From: AV40 sp038230255
GTDB lineage: Bacteria > Verrucomicrobiota > Verrucomicrobiia > Chthoniobacterales > UBA10450
Assembly: GCA_038230255.1 (NCBI GenBank)
Contig: JBBRNP010000011.1
Coordinates: forward strand, 1-34,833
Reading direction: 5' to 3'
Length of the DNA stretch: 34,833 bases
Every line of letters starts with the position of its first letter. The first letter of the stretch is position 1. The notes under the pieces are model-generated. The model saw nothing but the letters and a program-made list of their open reading frames with translations, was not told where the DNA came from and did no database searches. Positions 23,972 to 30,066 of the stretch are shown one piece after another. The position numbers were made by a program, and so were the translations under genes.

Positions 23972-24504
23972 GCCGAACGAAAGAAGTTCAGTATTGGGAT
24001 TCGAGCGTTTTTTGCTCGTTCTTCAACGCTCACAAAGAGAAAGAACGGGCGAAGTTAGTTCGCCAGTTGCTTGATGAGGCGCAAGGCGGATCGCTGGATA
24101 TTGTTACCTCTGCAATCGTCTTAGTCGAAGTCGTCAAACTCGACGGGGAACGGAAACTTCCGAAAGAGGCGGAGGATAAAATCGCGGCGCTTTTCGAGTA
24201 TCCGTTCATTCATCTAATCGAAGTGGACAGAACGATGTGCGAGGACGCCCGCAAGCTGATTTGGGAACACCATGCGCTAGACACTAAGGATGCAATCCAT
24301 TTGGCGTCGGCCATGTTCTACGCTGGGAAGGCGACACTGACCGGGTTGTTTTCCTATGATGAGCATTTCACGAAGCTGAACGGGAAGCTGGGCGTCCGAT
24401 TTCAGATCAGCGAGCCTTTTATGAGCCAAGGCTTGTTGCATCTCCCGCCGTCCGAGGCAGGCGGCGAGCCTGAGAAAACGGCTGACGAGCCGACAGAATC
24501 ATAA
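23968..24504 (+). CDS. PIN-domain nuclease (VapC-like toxin candidate)
   Basis: 178 aa. PIN acids are present: D11 in VQYWDSSVF, E54 in VLVEVVK, D105/D108 in LDTKDAIHLASAM and D131 in LFSYDEHF. The order and spacing suit a single-domain PIN ribonuclease, as in VapC toxins. The C-terminal ~40 residues (after RFQISEP) are an extra proline/glutamate-rich tail. It is the last gene of the three-gene operon. The partner arrangement differs from vapBC, where one small antitoxin precedes the toxin: here a 253-aa protein intervenes. As transposon cargo, it could promote retention of the element; activity is untested. Confidence 0.82.
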   Translation: MSRTKEVQYWDSSVFCSFFNAHKEKERAKLVRQLLDEAQGGSLDIVTSAIVLVEVVKLDGERKLPKEAEDKIAALFEYPFIHLIEVDRTMCEDARKLIWEHHALDTKDAIHLASAMFYAGKATLTGLFSYDEHFTKLNGKLGVRFQISEPFMSQGLLHLPPSEAGGEPEKTADEPTES

Positions 24505-24551
24505 ATCGCGCCTGTTCAGGCTAGTTCCGGCTCTTTCCGCTTATTTCCATT

Positions 24552-24570
24552 TTCAAATTAGGACACTACC
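24552..24570 (-). repeat. Internal second copy of the right transposon end
   Basis: TTCAAATTAGGACACTACC, identical over 19 bp to the outer right end (24595-24613) and 43 bp inside it, same orientation. The element therefore has two possible right ends, and the 43-bp outer tail (24571-24613) may have been added when an earlier copy inserted or recombined. Confidence 0.9.
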
Positions 24571-24592
24571 TGATCGTGGGCGTGGTCCCGTA

Positions 24593-24613
24593 AATTCAAA
24601 TTAGGACACTACC
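24593..24613 (-). repeat. Right terminal inverted repeat
   Basis: Exact 21-bp reverse complement of 20630-20650 and directly followed by the right target-site duplication, so this outer copy is the end used in the present insertion. Confidence 0.93.
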
Positions 24614-24621
24614 TCCGCAAG
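24614..24621. repeat. Target-site duplication, right copy
   Basis: TCCGCAAG, identical to 20622-20629. It is part of a possible weak hairpin (CCGCAAG with CTTTGGCGG, then GGTTTTT, up to about 24648), so the insertion may have hit a terminator-like target and rebuilt it on the right side. Confidence 0.9.
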
Positions 24622-24689
24622 GGCTCTGTTTACTTTGGCGGGGTTTTTGCTTAGAATGAGTGGCTCTCGCCAAAAGGGGTTCCACTGGT

Positions 24690-26843
24690 ATGGCACATAA
24701 CGAAGAGGTAAAGCTTCATTTTCTCGATTACTGGCGCGTAATTCGCATCCGTTGGGTGCTTGTTTTACTCGCCTTCCTTTTGGTGCTGATCACAGCCGCG
24801 GTCTTCACCTATTTTCAACCGCGCGAATACCAGTCTTCCGTGTTCGTGGAGGTCAAATCGACCGCTGAAAATCCACGCATCTTTGGTCAGGGCGATCCGA
24901 ATCAGCCAATCCACGATCCGCAATTGGCGCCCACGGTTTACCAGGTCATTCAACGAACCGGAATTCTTTATCCCGTCATCGAGCAATTGGGGCTTCAGGA
25001 TAAATGGGCCCGGGATGGCCGACGCCCCTCGCGCGAGCTCACGTATCAAATGCTGCGCAACAAGCTCGATGTCGACGAAGTGCGCAACACCGACCTTCTC
25101 CAGATCAGCGTTTTCGATTCCAATCCGCAACTGGCTGCTGATATCGCTAACAAAATCATAAGTGTTTACCAGGACCGACGCGTTCAGGAAGAAAAGGAAA
25201 TTCTCAATCGCGCGGTCACGGCAATGAACGAGGAGGTCAGCAAGCAACAGAAGCGAGTTGAGGAGGCAGGGACCGAAATGGCCCGGATTCGGGACGAGGA
25301 ACACATCATCGATCTTAATCCCGAAGGGACCGAAGACAGTCAGGCGCCCATCAACAGCATGGTCGTTAAACAAGAATCGGAAGTTAACGAAGCCGACACC
25401 AAAGTTGCGACGCTTTCGAACAGGCTGGAGCAGATCGAAAATCTCAAAGGCGACGACTTGATGCGGATGCTGCCCACCCTCGATGTGACGGATCCAACGG
25501 TGCAAAAAATTCTCCCGAATTATCAGGACACCGTCGCGCAGGAAGCTTTGCTTCTAAATTCCGGACTGGCTGAAAATCATCCCAAGGTGAAATCGGTCCG
25601 CGCCGCCAGACAGGTTTACACCCATCAACTCGAGCAACAGGTCGGCATCATTCGCCAGGGCCTGGAAAGAAATCTGAAAACGGCCCAAGGCACGCGCGAT
25701 GAATTGCGAAAGCGACTGGACCAAATCAACAACAAGCAGCTGCAAACGAAAAATCTGAGCGCGAATTACGCCCGCGCCAAAAACGCTTACATCAAAGAGA
25801 AGACGCTGTTCGATGGCTTGCGCACCCGCGCCCAAACCCAGACGATGGAGATGGCCATGCCCCGATTCGCCGTCAGCGTGAAACAGGTCGCGGAGCCACC
25901 CACCTATCCCGCGCGTCCCCGAGTTGGACTAAATCTTACGCTCGGAATGTTGGTCGGCCTCGTCATCGGAATCGGCCTCGCTTTCTTCATTGAGTATCTC
26001 GACACCAGCGTGAAAACGATGGATGACGTCGAAAGCCTTCTCGGTGTTCCCGTCCTGGCGATTATTCCAAAAAATATCAATTTGCTCCACAAAGCCGAAG
26101 GCGACACGCCGGACGCCGAAGCGTATCGAATCCTGCGCACTAACATCGAATTCAACCGCCCAAATCCCGAGGCCAACACCATCTCCCTGGTGAGCGGCGG
26201 TCCGGGCGAAGGCAAATCGACTACTATCGCAAATCTCGCGTTCATCTGCGCTCAGGGCGGTTATTCCACTTTGATTGTCGATGCTGACTTGCGCCGCCCG
26301 GTTCAGCATCTGTTGTTCGATATGAGCAATGAATTCGGCCTGACCAATTATCTCACCACCGACATGGACCTCGATGAGGCAATTTTGCCCACGACCGTTG
26401 AGAATTTATCGATCTTGCCCAGTGGAATTTTACCTTCCGACGCCGTCGGCATCCTCAACTCGCAACGAATGTCGGACACGATTGCGGAACTAAAAATGCG
26501 CTACGACATCGTGTTCTTCGATTCGCCGCCGATCCTTGGCGTCAGCGACGCTTCCGTGATCGCAAGTGAAGTCGATCAAACTGTGATCGTCGTTCAGCAT
26601 CGGCGTTTCCCGCGCGCAATGCTGTCACGAGTGAAGCAAGCGATCCTTGGCGTGGGCGGGACCGTGCTGGGCGTCGTGCTGAACAACGTCGATCTCAAAC
26701 ACGACCAGAACTACTACTACTACACGAATTACTACGGCTATTACACGCCGCAGGGAAAAGAAGCGACCCGGCGCGGTCGGCAAAAATCGCGCGTTGCGAC
26801 TAACGGCGCTGACAACGGTCACTTCGAATCCGACGAGTATTGA
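24690..26843 (+). CDS. Polysaccharide co-polymerase/BY-kinase (Wzc-like)
   Basis: 717-aa inner-membrane tyrosine autokinase controlling polysaccharide chain length and export. An N-terminal Wzz domain starts after helix 1 (about 22-41), a long coiled-coil periplasmic region holds KRVEEAGTEMARIRDEEH and similar, and helix 2 (LTLGMLVGLVIGIGLAFFIE) is about 413-432. The kinase has Walker A GGPGEGKSTT (about 503-512), Walker A' LIVDADLRRP (about 528) and Walker B IVFFDSPP (about 607), then a C-terminal cluster NYYYYTNYYGYY of eight tyrosines as autophosphorylation sites. The ATG at 24690 begins the typical sequence; the upstream GTG at 24660 adds little. The transposon separates it from the beta-barrel gene. 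Confidence 0.93.
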   Translation: MAHNEEVKLHFLDYWRVIRIRWVLVLLAFLLVLITAAVFTYFQPREYQSSVFVEVKSTAENPRIFGQGDPNQPIHDPQLAPTVYQVIQRTGILYPVIEQLGLQDKWARDGRRPSRELTYQMLRNKLDVDEVRNTDLLQISVFDSNPQLAADIANKIISVYQDRRVQEEKEILNRAVTAMNEEVSKQQKRVEEAGTEMARIRDEEHIIDLNPEGTEDSQAPINSMVVKQESEVNEADTKVATLSNRLEQIENLKGDDLMRMLPTLDVTDPTVQKILPNYQDTVAQEALLLNSGLAENHPKVKSVRAARQVYTHQLEQQVGIIRQGLERNLKTAQGTRDELRKRLDQINNKQLQTKNLSANYARAKNAYIKEKTLFDGLRTRAQTQTMEMAMPRFAVSVKQVAEPPTYPARPRVGLNLTLGMLVGLVIGIGLAFFIEYLDTSVKTMDDVESLLGVPVLAIIPKNINLLHKAEGDTPDAEAYRILRTNIEFNRPNPEANTISLVSGGPGEGKSTTIANLAFICAQGGYSTLIVDADLRRPVQHLLFDMSNEFGLTNYLTTDMDLDEAILPTTVENLSILPSGILPSDAVGILNSQRMSDTIAELKMRYDIVFFDSPPILGVSDASVIASEVDQTVIVVQHRRFPRAMLSRVKQAILGVGGTVLGVVLNNVDLKHDQNYYYYTNYYGYYTPQGKEATRRGRQKSRVATNGADNGHFESDEY

Positions 26844-27394
26844 TGCAGCGTTTGCTCGCGGTCTTGCTTTTTGCTTTCGCGTTCGCCACCGGCGCACATG
26901 CGCAGGCCACCCTTCGTATCGGCGATCCGGTTGAATTGAAAATCAGCGGGGTGCCGACCGAAGATCAAGCCCAGGTCAACAACACCTACAGCGTCGACGC
27001 CACCGGCTCGATCAACCTTCCTTACATCGGCAAGATCCACGCCGAAGGATTGACCCCGGCAGCGCTCTCCCGGTCGATCGAGGAAAATTTTCGGACCAAC
27101 AAAATTTACTCCAACCCGAACGTCACAATCCTCATGCAGCCGACCGCCCGGTTCGTGAACGTTGGCGGTTCGGTTCGTAATCCTACCCGCGTGCCATTTA
27201 CTGAAGACATGACTCTGCTCACGGCGATAAACGCCGCCGGCGGTTTCAACGATTTCGCCGATCAACGGCATGTTCGCCTTCTCCGTGGGAACGAAGCCAC
27301 GGTTTACGATGTGCGACGCTTTCGCAAAGATCCCTCCCAGGATGTTCGACTCCGGCCGGGCGACAAAATCGAAGTCCCCCAGAGTTTCTTCTGA
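26843..27394 (+). CDS. Small Wza-like polysaccharide export protein
   Basis: 183 aa with a signal peptide (MQRLLAVLLFAFAFATGAHA). LRIGDPVELKISGVP...YSVDATGSINLPYIGKIHAEGLT is the poly-export (PES) domain, and NPNVTILMQPTARFVNVGGSVRNPTRVPF...LLTAINAAGGF one SLBB domain, ending RLRPGDKIEVPQSFF. It is much shorter than Wza (about 380 aa) and shows no lipobox cysteine, so it is a minimal, one-SLBB export protein, possibly working with the beta-barrel as the outer-membrane channel. Its ATG overlaps the TGA of the kinase gene (TGATG), so translation is coupled. Confidence 0.9.
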   Translation: MQRLLAVLLFAFAFATGAHAQATLRIGDPVELKISGVPTEDQAQVNNTYSVDATGSINLPYIGKIHAEGLTPAALSRSIEENFRTNKIYSNPNVTILMQPTARFVNVGGSVRNPTRVPFTEDMTLLTAINAAGGFNDFADQRHVRLLRGNEATVYDVRRFRKDPSQDVRLRPGDKIEVPQSFF

Positions 27395-27409
27395 TCGCGC
27401 CTGCGATCA

Positions 27410-27434
27410 CCACGCCGTAGCTAGCGAAGGCGGG
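27410..27434 (+). repeat. CCACGCCGTAGC repeat, copy 1
   Basis: CCACGCCGTAGCTAGCGAAG then GCGGG, matching the repeat at 28057-28085 (which has GTAGCCTTGGCGAAGG) and in part 33344-33356. It lies between the Wza-like gene and convergent pgsA. Confidence 0.65.
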
Positions 27435-27444
27435 TCGCCGAAAT

Positions 27445-28023
27445 TTACTCGTTCGGCGCGATCAATTCGCGGTGCCGCCAGGCATAACCCAGTCCGGAAT
27501 AAACTGTCAGGGCGACTGTGATCCAAACCAGGATCGGACCCGCTTGGTCCCAGGCGTGAAACCACCATGTCGATCCTTCATTCGCGTAACGCAGTTCGTG
27601 GAGGGAAAGCAACGCGAGAAAGAAAATCACCGTCACCACCTGCCAGGACGTTTTCTGTTTCCCGAGCGTTTCAGCCGGCAAAACCTTTCCCTTCGCGGTC
27701 GCCATCATCCGCAGGCCGGTAATTAGAAAATCTCGCGCTACCACCGTCGTCGCTGCCCAGGCCGGGACTGCCTTGAGTGGAACCAACGAGATAAACGCCG
27801 CCGCCACCATGATCTTATCGACCAGCGGGTCCATTAATTTCCCGAAATTGGTCACGACACCGTAGCGGCGCGCGATTTCGCCATCGACGAAGTCACTCAC
27901 CCCCGCGAGCAGGAAAATAACCAGGGCCAATGTCCGTCCGTATTGCCAGGAGGAATTTAGCGCGACGACAAACATCAGTGTCAGCAGCAGTCGGCTTAGC
28001 GTTAATCGATTCGCCCAGTTCAT
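27445..28023 (-). CDS. pgsA: CDP-diacylglycerol--glycerol-3-phosphate 3-phosphatidyltransferase
   Basis: 192-aa membrane enzyme of phosphatidylglycerol synthesis. The complete CDP-alcohol phosphotransferase motif D(x2)DG(x2)AR(x8)G(x3)D(x3)D runs from D44 to D69 (SDFVDGEIARRYGVV, then NFGKLMDPLVDK), with about five to six helices. The opening NWANRLTLSRLLLT is typical of PgsA. A C-terminal aromatic-rich segment (STWWFHAW) is extra. The substrate is assigned by family; other CDP-alcohol transferases are less likely. Its ATG overlaps the stop of the moaE frame (ATGA). Confidence 0.92.
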   Translation of the reverse strand: MNWANRLTLSRLLLTLMFVVALNSSWQYGRTLALVIFLLAGVSDFVDGEIARRYGVVTNFGKLMDPLVDKIMVAAAFISLVPLKAVPAWAATTVVARDFLITGLRMMATAKGKVLPAETLGKQKTSWQVVTVIFFLALLSLHELRYANEGSTWWFHAWDQAGPILVWITVALTVYSGLGYAWRHRELIAPNE

Positions 28024-28484
28024 TTCCGTGACGTCATTTCTCCACTAATCGCGCTTGCCACGCCGTAGCCTTGGCGAAGGCGGGGCCGTTTCCAAATTGG
28101 CACCTTCTTCTTCAATTCATCCACGATCCACTTGCTCGCCTCGAATGCGGCGGCGCGATGTTGCGCGCTCACCCGCAGAAACAGCGACGCTTCCCCTGCC
28201 CGCACAAATCCGGTCCGATGATGAAGCAGGACTTGGTTCAATCGAAAATTCTCCGCCGCGGCATTGGCAATGATTGTCATCTGATGCTCAGCCATGGCTT
28301 TTTGAGATTCGTAATCGATCCCCTCGATTTCACGACCATCTTCCCGCTCTCGAACCACCCCCCAAAAATCGACTACCGCTCCGGCGGAAAGGCTTGTCCT
28401 GAGCGAAGTCGAAGGATCGACATCTTCTTTGGGCGCTTCCAGTCGCCCTTCAGTCAACAAAACTTGAGAAACCGAATTTGCCAT
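28020..28484 (-). CDS. moaE: Molybdopterin synthase catalytic subunit, with repeat-derived insertions
   Basis: 154-aa MoaE that, with thiocarboxylated MoaD, turns cPMP into molybdopterin. The core is intact: GAVVDFWGVVRE (35-46), LHHRTGFVRAGEAS (87-100), SAQHRAAAFEASKWIVDELKKKVPIWKR (106-133), with the probable catalytic lysines K125 and K132. Two stretches are odd. Residues 22-33 (VDPSTSLRTSLS) are encoded by a dispersed DNA repeat inserted just before the first strand, and residues 135-143 (RLRQGYGVA) plus the following tail by another. Both keep the frame. The ATG at 28484 fits the family; a longer frame to 28688 would overlap gnd. No moaD or other Moa gene is visible. Confidence 0.87.
   Translation of the reverse strand: MANSVSQVLLTEGRLEAPKEDVDPSTSLRTSLSAGAVVDFWGVVREREDGREIEGIDYESQKAMAEHQMTIIANAAAENFRLNQVLLHHRTGFVRAGEASLFLRVSAQHRAAAFEASKWIVDELKKKVPIWKRPRLRQGYGVASAISGEMTSRK
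28057..28085 (+). repeat. CCACGCCGTAGCC repeat, copy 2, coding for the moaE tail
   Basis: GCCACGCCGTAGCCTTGGCG followed by AAGGCGGGG. GCCTT-CGCC-type complementarity gives a small hairpin. On the minus strand it is translated as RLRQGYGVA at the end of MoaE. Confidence 0.65.
28393..28416 (-). repeat. In-frame dispersed repeat inside moaE
   Basis: Contains CTGAGCGAAGTCGAAGG, which I recall as a very widespread dispersed bacterial repeat. Translated on the minus strand it gives the DPSTSLRT peptide. It lies between the N-terminal EAPKE and the conserved SAGAVVDF strand. Confidence 0.75.
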
Positions 28485-28538
28485 GCCTTTGAGTTGCCCG
28501 TTACAGTGTAACTCTCGCCCCGAAGCAACAAACACAAA

Positions 28539-30023
28539 ATGACCGCGAATCAATGTGATATTGGCCTCATCGGCCTGGCCGTGATGGGCGAAAACCTCGT
28601 TCTCAACATGGAATCGAAAGGTTTTTCCGTCGCCGTTTTCAATCGCACCACTGAAGTTACCGACAAATTCGCGGCCGGGCCCGCCCAAGGAAAAAATATT
28701 CAGCCGACGCGCACAATCGAAGAGTTTCTCGGCGCGCTAAAAAAGCCGCGCAAAGTCATGATCATGATCAAGGCCGGCAAGCCGGTCGATCAAGTGATTG
28801 GCGAGTTAGTGCCTTTTTTGGAAAAAGGCGACGTTATTATCGACGGTGGCAATTCGCTTTTCACCGATACCCAACGCCGCTGCAAGGATCTCGAAGGAAA
28901 AGGAATTCACTTTGTCGGCTGCGGCGTCTCCGGCGGCGAGGAAGGCGCGCTCAAAGGCCCTTCGCTTATGCCCGGCGGCCCGCGCGAATCGTGGGAAATC
29001 ATCGCGCCAATCTTCCGCAAGATCGCCGCTCAGGTAGATGGCGAACCATGTTGCCGATACATGGGCCCAGACGGCGCCGGTCACTACGTCAAAATGGTGC
29101 ACAACGGAATCGAGTACGGCGACATGCAGCTGATCTGCGAAGCCTATGCCATCATGAAACACGTGCTCGGCATGGAAGCGCCGGAACTCGGCGAGATTTT
29201 CACCGAATGGAACAAAGGCGAGCTCGACAGTTATCTGATCGAAATCACCTCGCAGATTTTTCGCAAGCTCGATCCCGAAACCGGCAAGCCACTGGTCGAC
29301 GTCATTCTCGACAAGGCCGGCCAAAAAGGGACCGGCATGTGGACTTTGCAATCCGCCATCGCACAATCCGTCGTCATCTCGACGATCAACGCCGCAGTCG
29401 AAGCACGCGTGATCTCTTCCCGAAAAGACGAACGCGTCGCGGCCTCGAAAATTCTTCCGCAACCGAAACCGAAAAAATTTAGCGGCGACCGAAAAAAACT
29501 GATCGATGCCGTGCGCCATGCGCTTTACGCGTCCAAGATCGTCTCTTACGCGCAGGGAATGGAACTACTTGGGGCGGCCAGCAAACAATACAACTGGAAC
29601 CTGAACTTCGGCGACATCGCCACTATCTGGCGCGGCGGTTGCATTATCCGCGCGAAGTTTCTCAACCGGATCGTCGACGCCTACAAGCGGGATTCCGCGC
29701 TGCATAATCTTCTGCTCGACTCCTATTTCACCGACATCATTAAGAACACTCAGGACAATTGGCGGATCGCGGTGGCCGCCGCAGTTGAACAGGGCGTCGC
29801 CGTTCCGGCGTTTTCAGCGTCGCTCGCTTACTTCGACAGTTATCGCTCGGAGCGTTTGCCGTCGAACTTGTTACAGGCCCAACGCGATTTCTTCGGCGCG
29901 CACACTTACGAACGCGTGGACAAGCCCGGCGTTTTCCATACCGAATGGATCGAGTCCGACGACAAGCCTGTGCAAAAATCGGCCGAGCCGAAACCGCACG
30001 AACCGCGTCACGCCGGCGAATGA
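28539..30023 (+). CDS. gnd: 6-phosphogluconate dehydrogenase (decarboxylating)
   Basis: 494-aa enzyme of the oxidative pentose-phosphate pathway, producing ribulose 5-phosphate, CO2 and NADPH. The Rossmann motif is GLIGLAVMGENL (9-20), with NRT after strand 2 indicating NADP preference. The substrate site is VGCGVSGGEEGALKGPSLMPGG and the catalytic segment KMVHNGIEYGDMQ (about 184-196); GQKGTGMWT has Met where most homologues have Lys. C-terminal HTEW ends the standard protein; a further ~22 polar residues (ESDDKPVQKSAEPKPHEP) are an extra tail. It is divergent from moaE across a 54-bp gap. Confidence 0.96.
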   Translation: MTANQCDIGLIGLAVMGENLVLNMESKGFSVAVFNRTTEVTDKFAAGPAQGKNIQPTRTIEEFLGALKKPRKVMIMIKAGKPVDQVIGELVPFLEKGDVIIDGGNSLFTDTQRRCKDLEGKGIHFVGCGVSGGEEGALKGPSLMPGGPRESWEIIAPIFRKIAAQVDGEPCCRYMGPDGAGHYVKMVHNGIEYGDMQLICEAYAIMKHVLGMEAPELGEIFTEWNKGELDSYLIEITSQIFRKLDPETGKPLVDVILDKAGQKGTGMWTLQSAIAQSVVISTINAAVEARVISSRKDERVAASKILPQPKPKKFSGDRKKLIDAVRHALYASKIVSYAQGMELLGAASKQYNWNLNFGDIATIWRGGCIIRAKFLNRIVDAYKRDSALHNLLLDSYFTDIIKNTQDNWRIAVAAAVEQGVAVPAFSASLAYFDSYRSERLPSNLLQAQRDFFGAHTYERVDKPGVFHTEWIESDDKPVQKSAEPKPHEPRHAGE

Positions 30024-30028
30024 CGTTG

Positions 30029-30066
30029 TAGCTGCCGCCGTCTCTGGCGGCAGATTCGTTGCTACC
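30029..30066. repeat. GTAGC/GCTAC hairpin between convergent genes
   Basis: Outer GTAGC (30029-30033) and GCTAC (30062-30066) with an inner perfect stem CTGCCGCC (30033-30040) / GGCGGCAG (30047-30054). CGTTG occurs on both sides (30025-30029, 30058-30062). The dnaE2 stop TAG (30062-30064, minus strand) is in the right outer arm. It could act as a bidirectional transcription stop between gnd and dnaE2. Confidence 0.7.

Larger units (their letters stand above)
20630..24613. mobile_element. Complete 3,984-bp IS1-type transposon with nuclease, methyltransferase and PIN cargo
   Basis: Bounded by perfect 21-bp terminal inverted repeats (20630-20650 and 24593-24613, beginning GGTAGTGTCC) and flanked by an 8-bp target duplication. 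Removing it restores a continuous stretch between the beta-barrel gene and the BY-kinase gene of one polysaccharide locus. It carries seven genes: GIY-YIG nuclease (+), methyltransferase, 95-aa protein and DDE transposase (all -), then an RHH-like protein, a 253-aa protein and a PIN nuclease (all +). GGTA-type ends and an 8-bp duplication suit IS1; IS1595 elements also make 8-bp duplications and can carry passengers. The perfect ends suggest recent insertion. Confidence 0.93.

Noticed and set aside
20630..24613. Integron, prophage or integrative element instead of a transposon
   Set aside because: There is no integrase, att core at a tRNA, or phage structural gene; inverted ends plus an 8-bp duplication and a DDE transposase explain it.
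27393..27408. GATCGC-GCCT-GCGATC hairpin as terminator of the Wza-like gene
   Set aside because: A 6-bp stem is present, but no T-run follows; it overlaps the stop region and may be chance.
28806..29519. Open frame of 237 codons on the - strand
   Set aside because: It is opposite gnd, a clearly real gene.
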